DNA from: Fonsecaea monophora
Lineage: Eukaryota > Ascomycota > Eurotiomycetes > Chaetothyriales > Herpotrichiellaceae
Assembly (NCBI RefSeq): GCF_001642475.1
Contig: NW_019174006.1
Location: forward strand, 1-64,000
Reading direction: 5' to 3'
DNA length: 64,000 nucleotides
In this document: positions 1-12,153 of the stretch, in pieces
Numbering within the stretch: position 1 is the first letter of the stretch
Layout of the letters: each line of letters starts with the position of its first letter
Notes under the pieces: model-generated
What the model saw: the letters and a program-made list of their open reading frames with translations, nothing else
Told to the model about the DNA's origin: nothing
The model's database searches: none
Position numbers and translations under genes: made by a program

Positions 1-940
1 GGGGGGGGTTGGTCGTCCAAGCCAAGCCCTCACGGAAGTTGTTTCCAGTGAGGAGATCGAATCAGCAAGTCCTCGCTCGATAGATCGAAAATGGCTGGGC
101 ACTCGATAAGCGCAGACGCCCGCGGGCGCTCACTCGGCGTGGGATCTGGGCTGCATCGACAGGCTGGCTGGCTTGGGCGAAGGAAGAGGAACGAGCCATG
201 TAGGTAGGTGTAGCTCGCTCGTTTGCTCGCTCGCTGGCCAGCCCGTGGATCTGCTCTGCAAGTGCCACCACCAGTCAACGAGTCCCAGCGCCAAGGGGAA
301 CAATTTTTGCCGCTGAAATTGTGGATACATGGACCCTAGCGATATACCATTTCACTAGGTCTGCTACGGCTAGACTTCCTGAACCGGCGCCCAGTTAGTC
401 CATACTTTGCAGATTTTCATTGGCTGAATATTTCTTAGCATCTGATCCGCCACAACTCAGTCACTGTAGTACTGCGCCGAGCCCCAAAAGTCCAGACCGT
501 CGCCTTGTTTTTCGTCTGGCAAGGTCATTTTGGTCTTTTGACTGAACTGTCTCGACTTGCCGAGACAAGGGAGCACGCGCATGCACATTCACAATGTCTC
601 GTCGTACCTAGTAGTAGAAGTAGAGGCAGCCTGCCTTTTTCCCTTAGTTGGTCAATACGAAACTACCATATAAAGGTGTTAGTGTAGCAGCCTGAAAAGC
701 AAATAATCGTGCTCCGGTCTCCGACTCCGCGCGCAACAAACTCGCAGAGCTTCAAGCAGAGCTCTAGCTGTACTGGACCCTGGCCTTCATTGCAACGGGT
801 CCCCGAAAAAAAGAAATTGGGTCATCAGCGCACAAGACACCCCAGCTCTGAAAAGAACAGTCTGAGAAGCGTAGGAAAAAATCATCTCCCCATATCGTAA
901 CGGTCTGGACGTTAATGCCGTCACCGAGCCTCCACATCCG
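1..940. other. Left flank, no gene seen
   Basis: The window opens with an eight-base G run. Only short ORFs with no recognisable protein character lie here on either strand. The right part is probably the 3' flank and UTR of the minus-strand DUF2408 gene. I see no RNA gene or repeat array. Confidence 0.5.
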
Positions 941-2425
941 CTACTCGCCCTCTGCTTCCTCCTCAGCTGCAGTCCTCAACTCATACGCAAGATCATAACA
1001 TTCCGCGAGAAGATCGTTCACACTGCCTTGTCCCTCTGGGATATCATTGCCAATTTGGAACTTCCCATCAACCCGCATGTTGTCAATAGAGTTGAGCTTC
1101 ATGCTGTAAGGATACAATTCTCGGGGATTGGAAACACCCCCCGCCTTCTTGACCTCGACCAGACATTTCCGCAAAGTGAGAAGCTGGTTGTATATAGGAA
1201 GTAGCGCTTCCGAAACCGGCTCGGATGCGATCAGCAACTGATAAATGTACGCATATCCTCGCCGGATCAGGTAGAGCAACGTCTGTCAATGCGGGTCAGT
1301 AACTGTGGCCGATTCACATATGGAAATCTTACTCTTTGTGCGTGTAGGTCCGCAGGGTGGCCTTCGGCGTCGAAGAAATTCCCATCTCGTCTCGAATCGT
1401 CAATGCGATCCAACTTCCTCTGCCACATAAACAAGTCGGTTTCGCGGAGGGACCAAGCTTGGGTCATGGTCAGTCGATCGAGCTGATTGCGGATTTCCAG
1501 GAGTTGATCATAAATATCTTGGAATCTCTCGTCTATCTTGCCTTGCCTGGTCCGAAGAGGTTAGCCGACAAAATCCAAAAGGAAAATGGGCACAAGCAAC
1601 TTACTTTTGTTCGACTATGTCAGTGAATTTGAGGCACCTTTCAAGCAGAGGTACCACCAAGTCTTGCCCGCCCTTGACTTCCCCTTGTTCACTCGGGAGT
1701 TTTCCATCCTTCATGGTTGCTTGGATCTGCAGAAGCTGCTCCCGCAGTTCGTTCAAATCTTTCTGGCTGAACTACACAAGATTTAGTATAGAAATGTGAC
1801 AGAGTTCGATTTGAGGAAGTACCTTGCTCCTGGTGTTCAAGGCCGCAATAGCTCGGAGAATAGAGACCAGTTTCTCCCAAATTGGGGTCATTTCCGGTGA
1901 GAGTGTAGAAAGGAAGTTGCGCAGTTCCTGCAGCATTTCCCGGCAAACCTCCAGGCGATATTGGATGCGCGTCAATAAGTGATTGGAGTACTTCTCCTTG
2001 CCGTGGTCGAGAGTGATCTGCATCTTCTCAAGTGTGTGTTCCAAACTGGTCAAGTCTCTCTTGCTATAAAACGCAGCTTCTTTGAGGTGTTGACACAGGC
2101 GCGTGATGTTTCCGGTCATGGCGTAGAGCGCAGGCGCTTCGTTGTTCCGTCCCACCGCCATAAAGAAGAGGGACACAAGTTGAAGACAGTCATCCAGGAC
2201 GGTGTCGACTCGGTTTTGCAGTAAAATTTCCGGACCTCGGACAGAGTTGAGGATCGAGACTTGCTCAATGACCTGCTCATACAAGGGAAGGACATCGGAG
2301 GATTTGACATAGGTGCTTTTGTCTTGCTTGAGGAGGAGCAACTTGTCTCTGATCAGGAGCAGCTTGTCCAGGATCGGTTTCTCTTGAGGCCCGACGGGCG
2401 CAGTTGTAATGGGTGAATCAGACAT
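941..2425 (-). CDS. DUF2408 family protein
   Basis: Conserved fungal protein of unknown function, 441 aa. I read four exons on the minus strand: 2425-1823, 1771-1605, 1546-1333 and 1282-941. Introns carry GTACTT, GTAAGT and GTAAGA donors and the frame is kept at each junction. The start is the first ATG, MSDSPITTAPVG. The protein is almost wholly helical. The N-terminal block LLLIRDKLLLLKQDKSTYVKS, followed by DVLPLYEQVIEQV, and a second block (EISxxDIYDQLLEIRNQL-like, then YIYQLLIASEPVSEALLPIYNQL) match my memory of the two-repeat DUF2408 (PF10303) architecture. The C-terminus is acidic (EEEAEGE). There is no signal peptide or membrane helix. The family is widespread in Pezizomycotina with no assigned role, and the neighbours give no clue. 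The family call is from memory of sequence style. Confidence 0.8.
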
Positions 2426-3118
2426 GGTCGGTGGTGTTCATCAGAGGCAAATTTTGGTAATCTGGGGGAGGGGCAGCAGTACAACCGGCGCAGCGGGCAC
2501 GCACGAGAGGTGTCTGTGGGCAAGAGTCGTCGTGAAGGTCAGGCGTCGCGGACAAAGTGTGTCGTGAAACAAGAAGCGAGTCGGCTTCAATTTTGCCGTC
2601 GACAGCAATTCAGTTTGACAGTGGGCAGTGATTGAGTTGTGCCTGCGCATACAGGTACATGCAGTGGATTTGGTGGGATGCACAGGCACGGGCACAGCAT
2701 GATATTGGAAATGGTGGGCATGCGGTCATTCAGCTGCTTAGAGAGAAACTTGCCCCGCGCGGCTCGCACTGGCAGCAAAATGCTGGCTAATCAGAGGGCC
2801 CAGCGAAAGCCCCAGAGAACTCACGACCCCCGGCCGTCCCGGGCTAGCCTAAGGCACTGGAGGACGCCTGGACGCCCATGTGAAGCACCTACAAGTAGAA
2901 ACCTAGAGAACTAACTGGGGGAGCCACCAGGGGTTCCCCTCGCCTTGGCATTTGGACTTTCCAGCCCGATCCGCGCCCCACCTTGTTACGATCCAAAGTC
3001 GCAGCCCCGAATCCCACCGACGAAGAAAGTCCGTGATCCTCTGGTGCGCCAGCCTTGTCTACAATACATGTCTTTGCTACTTGAATTGAAGGTCTGAAGC
3101 TTTGATCCCTCCTTGTTC
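2426..3118. other. Intergenic, 693 bp
   Basis: This lies between the 5' end of the DUF2408 gene and the 3' end of the glycosidase, both minus strand. It should hold the DUF2408 promoter and leader. Short ORFs here look like noise. No motif stands out. Confidence 0.5.
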
Positions 3119-4515
3119 TCACCACCATACATTCTGTCTCCACGGTATCGTATCCCAGAAGCGCACCTTTCGGCCGCATACTCCGGCAGCCATACAATCC
3201 CGCCACGCACTGTACATCAGGATCGCCATACTCTGACCTTCACTAGTCTGATTGACGGGGCTTGTACTTGGGACGTGGTCGACATCTGCCACGGGATCAA
3301 CACTGCCGTCTTGGTTGATATGCTGGGCTACGGCATGACGGTTCAATTCAGCCCAGTCAAGAAAGCGCGGTCTTCCATAGACCTCTGGTAAGAGCACTGC
3401 CAGTCTATAGACTGCGGAGGCCATCAGCGCAGTGCCCGCAGCATCTCCATAAGCCCAGAGAGAAGACCGATGAGATGGCCCGTCCAGATAGTTCTTCAGA
3501 AGACCAGACTTCTCATCTCGACTCTGGGCCATGGTACACTTCAGCATATCGTCAATGATACCTGTCAGTGCCTTTGTGCTCCGGACCCTGAACTCAAGGT
3601 ATTGGAGCCTCTCGATTGCACTGTTTGAAGGAGGCTGCCACCTCAAGATCGTGGCCAAGACCCGAGCCATTCCTGCTACAGCCCATGCATTGCTAGTAAG
3701 CCATACATTTGGGTCTGTACAGCAGATTCCGGGCTCCAGCTGTGAGGGCTCTGAGACAATATGCCTCCATAGGCCATGACAATTCTGTCCATCTTGTAGC
3801 GAGATACTCGTCCTCAGAACGACGTTGTAAAGCTGACATTGCTGCACAGATGTTTTTAAGATCTCCATGTCCTGGAAAGCCACACCATAGTATGCAAGGA
3901 ATGGAGGCACCATATAGACGAAATCACCCCAGAGTTCAGGAGGCTCCTCGCGGTGTGAGATGGGTGACGACATGAGATGACCGTTGAACCGTGTGGCTTT
4001 TGTCATGAGGTAGTTTGCCTGCCGCTTTGCAGCGTCGAGGTAGGTCCCATTGTGGTGGGATAGAAGTAAGGCGGCTGTTCCAAGAGACGCAGAATCCGCT
4101 GCTGAGCCTGTCCCCTTGTGAGTCTGAGGGATCCAGGCCATAGTCAGAGCCAACTCCGTCGCCCATATTGACCAATAGGAACCGATTACAACTTACCTTC
4201 GCCGTCGACCAGTAGATCTGAGCCATTGGTCCATATCACGCCTCTGGCAAAGGCAAGACCTTCGACTTTGGAGGGATCAGGGATCCTGGGTATCTGTCCT
4301 TGCGGAAATGGATGGGACCCAAAGACAGTCAAGTCGCCGTCATAGAACTCAAGAAGAGCTTCAGTCAGCGTTCCAAACTCCCAGGACCGTGAAGTGAGGG
4401 CGTAGGCCTTCGCAAGAACCGGTTGCGGCTCAAAGCCTGCGTCTGGTGGGGAAAGAGGAGTCCAGATGATAACCGCCATGACAGCCACAGCCAGACTTGC
4501 TACATAGTACTTCAT
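3119..4515 (-). CDS. GH105/GH88-like six-hairpin glycosidase, membrane-anchored
   Basis: Probable unsaturated glycuronyl/rhamnogalacturonyl hydrolase-like protein, 435 aa. Two exons: 4515-4197 and 4107-3119. The frame fixes the acceptor at 4108. The start is the ATG at 4515 because the codons upstream in that frame contain no ATG. Residues about 4-20 (VASLAVAVMAVIIW) form a signal peptide or signal anchor. The body has the alternating helical hairpins of the (alpha/alpha)6 barrel, with WGDFVYMVPPFLAYYGVAF as the hallmark. The Asp of WGD is the likely counterpart of the catalytic Asp of YteR-type enzymes. LTSNAWAVAGMARVLATI and SSLWAYGDAAGTALMASAVYRLA are further family blocks. The family acts on pectin-derived oligosaccharides, but fungal members of this type often have unproven substrates. 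It is head-to-tail with the amidohydrolase upstream. Confidence 0.78.
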
Positions 4516-4574
4516 GTTGTCGCTCTTATCCAAAGATCCAGGACATCACTTCTGAGGGATAGGGTGAAACGAAC

Positions 4575-4709
4575 GAAATCCGAGTTTCGAGCGCGACAAT
4601 ATCAGGCTAAATGTGCGTTGATGTGATGACGCAGCTTTACGGTTTGTTACAATGGTATAGGCACTTACAACAGGTACTACGGCCTGGCTCCAATTCTACC
4701 TCGGATTTC
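4575..4709. promoter_or_regulatory. Inverted 10-bp pair in the glycosidase promoter
   Basis: GAAATCCGAG at 4575-4584 and its exact reverse complement CTCGGATTTC at 4700-4709 lie in the 293-bp gap between the glycosidase start and the amidohydrolase stop. Each half contains a CGG-type triplet, as in Zn2Cys6 sites. A regulatory role is inference. Confidence 0.25.
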
Positions 4710-4808
4710 TAGCACGGATGAGAGAGGAAAAGGAGACAAGTTGAAACACCATGGCAAAATGAGTTTCGTCTCACGCGGTAGAGATGCCTAGATGAACCGA
4801 GACTCTTG

Positions 4809-6448
4809 TCAAGGGCGCTCATAAACTCTCTCGCCTTCAAACCAAGTGCCCAGGACCTGAGCTCCATCGAATTCACCTTTGCTCAGGTCACGGTCGATCA
4901 TTATGAAGTTGGCTTTCTTTCCAACCTCAATGGTTCCAGTCTTGTCTTCTCGGCCCGTTGCTATCGCACCTGCGACTGTTAGCATCTTACAGATTGCTTC
5001 GGCAGCTGTAATTGTCACGGCCTCTGTTGCTGGCAGCGCAGCTGCGACGCTGTCCGCAATCAGAGCGCAAGCAGGTAGGAGGGACGGGTCTTGGAAGGCC
5101 CAGTCACTTCCAATCGTCAGATGAGCTCCGTTTTTGATCATCTTCCCCCAACTCCAGTCCATCAGGCCATTGGACATGGTGGTGAGCGGATGAACAAAGA
5201 ACGTTGAGGGAGACATCTCGGCGGTGACATTGAGCTGCCGGAAGCGTGGATAATCATCTGCCTGCATTAGCAGTCTTCTCACCAATCCCAGATATGGGAC
5301 ATACCATCATGCACACCGCTGCAATGCGCAATTTCATGCCTTGGCCCTTGACTATTGGTCTTCCTTACAGCCTCGTACACATCCAAGGCTCGACGTGTAC
5401 TGCCAAATCCTGTGCAGTGGATCTTACATGTCATGCCCCTCGCATCCATCTTCGAGACGGCTTCGGCCAGGTCGTCGATCTGTATCTTGCTCTCGTCAAT
5501 CGCTCCAGACTCGGTGAGACCGGCGTGCGTGTAGTACGGATGCAGCGGGACACCATCCAGCATGAATTTGACGAAATTGGTCTGGACATGTTGAGACCGT
5601 AAACTGTCCGCCTGATCAAGCGTCTTGTGCAGGGTTTCGAGACATTCTTCCGCAAGCTGCTCTGGCTTGTATACGATGTGCGTTTGCACATCCACTTTCA
5701 GCTCCCCAGTAGCATCGAGCTCCCCTAGTGCTTTGAGAATGAGCGTATTCGACGCCGCTTCTTGGAAACTGGTCACTCCTACCGAGTGAAGCAGCTTCAC
5801 TGCGTGCAGAATACTGCGTTTGATGTGTGCCATTTCTGGTTTCGGCATCGCGAGTGCCGCCTTGGTCATGGCTAGCTCGGTCATTTCACCAGTCAAGGTG
5901 CCATCTGCGCGGCGGAAGAAATGGCTGTGTGGCCCGTCAGGTTCTGTGAGGCTGTATCCCGATCTCTCCAGAGCGGCGGTATTGAGGAACATTGCATGAC
6001 CTGCCCCTCCCCGCAAAAGGACTGGAGTATCGGGGAATTCACGGTCGAGGGCTTCTCGATCGAAATCCTCAATGCGGTAGAGGTCACCAACTATCCAGTC
6101 TCCATATGCATGGGCGTGTTCACAGGCGCACGATGGCGACTTGAGCCTCTCGGCGATGTTGGACGTGGTGACGTCGAACCCTGGCTTCAGATTGGAGAGA
6201 CGAGAGAGCCCTGCGACAAGAATATGGACATGGGCATCGTGAATACCCGGCATCACAAAGCGCGACTGTAGGTCAAATGTGGGAAGATTCTCGCGGCGTG
6301 CGATGTCTAGAATGTCACTGTTGGTTCCGACGGCCGTAAACTCGCCGCTTGCTGAGACTATGAATGCCTCGACGCGGTCTCCATGATTGCTTGCCGTGAA
6401 GATGTTGCCAGAGTGGTATGCCACAGGTCCTTTATCTTTTGCTGCCAT
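4809..6448 (-). CDS. Amidohydrolase family 3 (YtcJ-like) metal-dependent hydrolase
   Basis: Metal-dependent amidohydrolase of 530 aa. Two exons: 6448-5305 and 5257-4809. The intron has GTATGT and CAG ends, and the acceptor at 5258 is the one that avoids an in-frame stop. The start is the first ATG (MAAKDKGP). The N-terminal beta-sandwich segment (NIFTASNHGDRVEAFIV) is followed by the metal-binding HxH in MPGIHDAHVHILV. Later come RADGTLTGEMTE, conserved His in KIHCTGFG and HEIAHCSGVHDG, and the C-terminal metal Asp in TIGSDWAF. The end, GTIEVGKKANFIMIDRDL, is typical of the superfamily. There is no signal peptide, so it is probably cytosolic. YtcJ-type members hydrolyse amide or imide bonds of poorly defined substrates, so the substrate is unknown. 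Confidence 0.85.
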
Positions 6449-8210
6449 GGTCTGGACCTAGATGCGGGCTACTGCTGCCACAAGATCAAAGAGTGGGAGG
6501 ATCGGTGTTGCAACAGACCCGTTTTATGGGTATAAATGGGCTTGACGTGTCCTCGAGGTGCGATAGATGGATAGATTTCTACTCAGTAGAGATATGAAGT
6601 TTGGACTTGGACCATAGCGACAGGTACAGAAGCCATGGCATTTTATCTGGACTTTGAGGAGAGATGTCAGCATTTATTGTTTAGGCGTTCCGCAGAGCAG
6701 TGAGATATATCTACCTATCTGCTCCCACTCGGTACATGTTCCGAGTTGCAACGGTCTCTTTGTCTCGAAGAAGCGAGCCCCGAAGTCGTCAAAAGTCGTC
6801 AGCTTGTTCTTGGCCTCGACCATCTAATATGCGGTGAAGGAGGTAGATGGTCAGCAGAAAGTGAGTGATGGCACAAATCTCCCGATCTGGTTGTGGGTGT
6901 TGAATGTTACGTTGTACTGGTAGAGTCCTGGAAAGTCTCTCGCAGCCGAGAAGAGCTGAGGGGTTTGGGTACTGGTATCCAGGTAGTCGCTTCAAGGTAC
7001 TTGAAACCTCGTACTTGTACCTGTTGTACCTGTTGCACTTGTACATGTACCTCGCAAAGGGACGGAGCGTTTCCTTTTCGGGGTGTAACACAAGGCTGCA
7101 GCTTCGCAATGTTGCATCACGTCTTTCACTTGGTAATTCCTTCTGCATATGTCTCAAGTCTCTGCTGTTCTTCCTCAAACTGATTCGCCCATCTTCACCG
7201 GAATGCCTCGTGGGCATATCCCTTGATGAATACCTGACGAGATTGTCCTATAAGCCTCGCCAAAGCTGTCCGAACAGACACGAGATCCATTCTAATCCGG
7301 CTCATCACAAAATCCTTCGACTGCTCACCTCCAAGGCATCTAAATGCCTGCAGCACTACAGCCTCATCAAGATGATGCGCGAGGCAACGACACTTGAGGT
7401 CTGCTGGTATCTATCGCCACCGCAAGGTTTTCTACGAGTAACTAAGGATGATAAATAGCTGGATGTTGCCATACTGCCAAGTGAGAAGAAAAATTTGAGA
7501 TACATGCCATGCAACTAGGCAGGGAGCGCTAAGCGACTGGCCCGCGGGCTCAGCAGATCCCAGGTCGTCCATATGGGCGGGAACACGGGCATCTGAGTAA
7601 AGTGTGGCGCAGGCTATCTCATGGTTCCCCGGTAGTTCAGGCATGCCAGGCTCAAACTCGAAGCTAAGCACCTCAACCTACTCCCTCCTCCGTATCATAA
7701 GCGACGATCATGGCTTAGGTCTTCAAAGGTCTCACCTCCTCGAGCAATCATGGCGGCTCCAGTTCGATGCCAATCCCCATCATGAAACGGGATGAGCTTT
7801 TTGCACCGACTACCTAATTGGCCTATGGCCCGTGCCCACTGTGGCAGATGGCGACTACAATTGCCTTTCTTCACTCTACCGTTGCAGGAAACGAGACTTC
7901 CCGAAAGGAAAAATACCCCAAATTCGATGCCATCATGGACCACACTTTCCTTGTTTCTCAGCAAAGCCTGAAAGATGGGAGTCTCTTACTCTCTCGCCTT
8001 TTCGCTTTTGCCAATCATCGCTGCGGTGCTGTTTTTTCCATCCTTGGAAAGCAATTCCATTTGTTTCCTTTCGGATTTTTAAGGTGCACTGCTTTTTACC
8101 GCAATTGGACAATCGTGTTGAGCATTGGGGAGTGGCCAGTGCGCCTCCGGCTTCCGACTCAGGCCATGATTATTGGAAATGTCGAGGCTTGGTGAAAGTG
8201 TTTCCCGAAA
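6449..8210. other. Divergent intergenic region, 1.76 kb
   Basis: This is shared upstream DNA of the amidohydrolase (-) and the histidine kinase (+). It contains a degenerate TGTACCT-type tandem run at about 7011-7052 and several overlapping ORFs on both strands (for example 6904-7458 and 7818-8195) that show no protein-family character. The last few hundred bases are probably the kinase 5' leader. Confidence 0.5.
7011..7052. repeat. Degenerate TGTACCT/TGTTGTACC tandem run
   Basis: Short imperfect tandem copies of a TTGTACCTG-like unit are visible in the intergenic region. No coding context is evident. Confidence 0.5.
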
Positions 8211-11200
8211 ATGGATTCGGGAGAATCGTTAATTCACCCTAACCCGCAGTCTCGTTGTTGGACACTGGAACAGCTGGGTATATCGTCTATTATCGACCAA
8301 GACGGTAAAGAGCAGTTGTTGATCCAACTTGACTCGAATGCATCAGACAAACACCTCCAGTCTTCTGAAGCAATTTTGGACAGGTCAACGGGTCGTTGGA
8401 CACCGTGTACACCTCGTACACCTCGAATTGCGCGTTCAAAGCCCGAGCTACCACAGCGCCCGTCACGCTGTTCATTGAATGAAGAACCAGACACTAAGAG
8501 TTGGACAAGCCATCTCCCCCGTAATGAAAATGTACACTGGTTCTTGACCAGCGTGGACTGGAATTCGACCGATTTTGGGCCTTTGGACACCTGGCCAATT
8601 TCTCTAAGGACGGTCGTCAGTCTTGTACTGGCTGATAACTCGCCCGCCGTTGTCTACTGGGGGCCTTCTTTTTCTGCTTGCTTCAATTTAACGGCATACA
8701 ACGACGTGTGCCAGAGGCTCAACACTCAGTCCGAAATACAAGGAAAACCTTTCAAGGACATATGGGAACAATCATGGTCGACCTTGGAAAGCTTTTATAG
8801 GGTGATGCAAGACAACAGTCGCACCATGAAGAGCATGGAGCTGACCTTGTTTCCCCAACAGCCTAACGGGCGTCTTGAAGAGAGTTTTTGGAACGGAACC
8901 CTACTGCCTATCCTCGATGAGCAGGGCAAAGTAAACGGCTTTTACAACCGGGCAACCGAGATTACCAATGAAAAGGTGAGGGAAAGGAGGTCGAAGATGC
9001 TTTACTCAATCAGCGCACCGCCAACAGATCCGAATGGGTCGGTTTGGGAGCATCTTTTCCAAGCCTTGAAAGAGAACCCACATGACTTCCCCATGGCTTT
9101 CGCATACTCGGCTGAAGATGATACCTCATCTTGCAAGCTGACTTTACAACAATCGTTGGGATTACCGCCAGGTGGACATCCTCTGGTTCCCAAGTACGTG
9201 GATATTTACGAAGGGTCCGCAGGATTTCTATTCTATTATCGCCGATTGAAAGCCACAAATAAACCGATTATACTCCATCATCTGGACAACACCCTCCCTA
9301 GAAAATTCCTGGAAGGGTTCGATTGGCGTGGCTACGGTGATACCCCAATATCCATGGCACTGATACCTGTTTCTGTCAGCAGCAGACTGCTGGGTGTGGT
9401 CGTGTTTGGCCTCAATCCGAGGAGAAACTATCAGAAAGAAGATGAAGCTTTCATACAATCCTTGTGTCGACAAGCATCTGCCACCATTGCCTTTGCTGTC
9501 GACCGTGAAGAAGCATATGAGCGCGCTGAAAGACTCACTCTACAGCTTCAAGAAAGGGAGCGGCAGATCAGAGAGATTGCTGAACATGGCCCAGTGGGTA
9601 TGATTCGTCTTACTCCTGCCGGAAATATCATATGGGCCAATCGACGTGAGTATTCTGCTTTTCAAAAGATCATCGTGAATGCCACCTCGTATCCAAGTCG
9701 TCGTTTTGTTCGCTCTGTGAACTTGCAATATACGCTTACAGATATCCACAGAGTACTACGAGATGACTGGTCACTCCCTCGAAGACAGATACGAGTTTTC
9801 TTTCCTTGAGCCTCTCCATCCCAGTGAAAAAGACCATATGATGGGAGTGTGGCACGAACTGCTCAAGGATCTTCAGCCCGTCAGCCAGGAGCTGCGACTA
9901 CGAAAAACGTGGCAGCCTCCAGCTACTGCTGGAAATCCATGTCCGAGCGAAGAATCTTGTTGGTTGATGCTACATGCATTCCCAACTCTCGAGGATGGAA
10001 AGGTCAAAAGCATTGTCTGCTGTGTCACAGACATTAGCAAAACCAAGTGGACAGAAGAAGTTCAGAGTCGCCTGGCTCTCGAGGCAACCGAGGCACGAAA
10101 GTTACAAGAGGCATTCATTGATTTCGTGTCTCACGAGATGAGGAATCCTCTGGGGGCAATTACCCAGCTTGCAGATGGGATTGCTGCGTCTCTAGACGAC
10201 TGGACTTCGTCAGATCGGTCACCAGAGGCCACACACCAGCTGCTCAAGGATAATGTCGAATATGCAAAGACAATATTGCTGTGTGCTTCACACCAGAAAC
10301 GTATTGTCGATGATGTTCTAACACTGTCAAAATTGGACTCTCAGCTTCTCTCCATCACCCCAGTTGTGACCAAACCACATGTTGTGGTCGAGTCGGTGTT
10401 GACCATGTTTCGAGCAGAGTTTAATACACATTCGATCACTGTTGAAAGCGCTGCAGACGACACATTGGAGCGATACAACGTCGACTGGGTTTGTGTAGAT
10501 CCAGTGCGGCTGACGCAGATATTCATCAACCTCTTAACAAATGCAATCAAATTCACAAAACTCGAAGCTGTCCGCAAAATCACTATCCGACGATCAGTTT
10601 TCATCGGCCAGCCGCCGCACATGGACAATATCGTTTGGTTTCCTGCGAAGAAACAGAAGCGTCCACCTATACAGTTTCCTCAGTGGGCAGAAGGCGAGCC
10701 GGTAAATCTACTTTTCTCGGTCTCGGATACAGGCAGGGGCTTGGAACAGGAGGAGATGGCTCGACTATTCCATAGATTTCAGCAAGGGACGAAGAAGACG
10801 CATATCAAATATGGTGGCTCTGGTCTTGGGCTTTTCATCTCTCGCGAACTTACCGAAAACATGGGAGGCGAAATTGGAGTGATCACTGAAAGGGGCAAAG
10901 GCAGCACTTTTGCATTCTACGTACAAGCACGCCGAGCAGCCGCTCCTGACGACGATGTGCGGGTGCCCCAAGCTCCAGACTCATCATCGATGCCGCGGCG
11001 TACGTCTACCGCTCTCAAGGCGGACATTCCGGTTAGAGGATCTCCCAGCATCACTCCAACCGAGCGGCCGCCTTCTGTGCTTCTTGTTGAAGACAACATC
11101 ATCAATGCGCAGGTCCTCACCAAACAGCTCGAAAGGGGAGGTTGCACAGTTTACAATGCGAATCACGGAATTGAGGCCCTGGATTTCCTCCCCCGAACAA

Positions 11201-11532
11201 GGGCGTGGCACGATTATCGACCGATCCAAATGGTCGAGACTCCTTCATCCAACCTGGACGTTGATATCGATTGCATATTGATGGACGTGGAGATGCCGGT
11301 GTTGGACGGCTTAACGTGTACCAAGCGCATACGGGAGCTGGAGCGAAAGGGAAAGTTGAGGCGACATATCCACATCATTGCGATCACCGCGAACGCCCGG
11401 GCAGAGCAGATTGATGCGGCTTTTGAGGCAGGTGTCGATGACATCCTCCCCAAGCCATTCCGCGTCGTGGAACTGCTGGAGAAAATCGAGAACAACAGGA
11501 AGAAGGGCAAAATTCCGATCGATGGTGAATAG
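8211..11532 (+). CDS. Hybrid histidine kinase (PAS/GAF-HisKA-HATPase-REC)
   Basis: Two-component hybrid sensor kinase of 1071 aa. Two exons: 8211-9645 and 9752-11532. The donor is GTGAGT, and the acceptor at 9751 is the only nearby AG that keeps the PAS frame (giving ANRQYYEMTGHS across the junction). Order of parts: a low-complexity N-terminus; a sensor segment WNSTDFGPLDTWP...VYWGPSFSACFN; a GAF-like region (about 270-450); a coiled coil with EREAYERAERLTLQLQERERQ-type sequence; a PAS split by the intron; the HisKA H-box DFVSHEMRNPLGAI with phospho-acceptor His606; N-box DPVRLTQIFINLLTNAIKFT; G boxes VSDTGRGL and GGSGLGLFISR; and a receiver with LLVEDN, Asp990 in LMDVEMP, and KPF. All catalytic residues are present. 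There is no transmembrane helix, so it is a cytosolic sensor. The signal is unknown. It should feed the Ypd1/HOG-type phosphorelay. Confidence 0.93.
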
Positions 11533-11709
11533 AACATGCAATTTCGAGACCAGCTTTGGCGTTCCAGGGTGGTACCCAGCCTACCATCGGACTCTCAATA
11601 TCAGTCTATCAAAATTGGAGGTGATGGATTTGCGAGGGAAGCAGAGAGACTATACAATGACACGTTGTCGGATCCCTACAGAACCTGCTTCTACCGGCCA
11701 CCGTCTCAA

Positions 11710-12153
11710 TCATTCGGACTGTGGATTTGACGACGAAGGGTCGGAAGATTGGGGAGTTGGGCCAAAGTGCCTCCACAAGGTCTGTATCCAAAAGATTGTC
11801 TCCAACGTCCCAAACACCATCAGAGAAGCGATCACAGTGATCTTGACGGCGCGAGAGGCACCCAGATGTGATAAGCTGAACGAAGGGTAAGAAGGGTTCG
11901 GCCGACTTTGACTCGATTGAGACGTCTTGGTGTTGGGATTGGGTGGCTGCTCAGTGTGGGTGGATGATGATGCTGGGCGGCTGAATTGTTGTCGCAGTTC
12001 GGTAAAGTTCTGGAGTGGCTGAGATGGTAGTCCGAGGTCGAGTGTCGATAGTCCAGGCTTGAGACGCAGCCTTGACAAGACGAGAGGAGAAGGTGTTAAA
12101 AGTACTGGCATTGCTGATTGAAAAACGACTTTCTTAGGTGGATGTAGGGCCAT
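11710..12153 (-). CDS. Small single-helix membrane protein, possibly mitochondrial
   Basis: Single-exon protein of 147 aa, or 133 aa if the better-context ATG at 12111 (MPVLLTPSPL) is used. From that start the N-terminus is rich in Arg, Ser and Leu and lacks acidic residues until late, which resembles a mitochondrial presequence. A Pro/Ser/Gln-rich linker follows, then SHLGASRAVKITVIASLMVFGTLETIFW, a conserved-looking block with one membrane helix (about residues 103-123), and a short hydrophilic tail. I recall similar short fungal hypotheticals with a GTLETIFW-type helix but no function. It lies tail-to-tail with the kinase and head-to-head with the Zn2Cys6 gene. Confidence 0.6.
   Translation of the reverse strand: MALHPPKKVVFQSAMPVLLTPSPLVLSRLRLKPGLSTLDLGLPSQPLQNFTELRQQFSRPASSSTHTEQPPNPNTKTSQSSQSRPNPSYPSFSLSHLGASRAVKITVIASLMVFGTLETIFWIQTLWRHFGPTPQSSDPSSSNPQSE

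Noticed and set aside
1..8. G run at the window start as a telomere remnant
   Set aside because: There is no TTAGGG-type repeat nearby; it is only a short homopolymer.
6904..7458. 184-codon plus-strand ORF
   Set aside because: It includes the TGTACCT repeat as Tyr-Leu runs and has no protein-like character.
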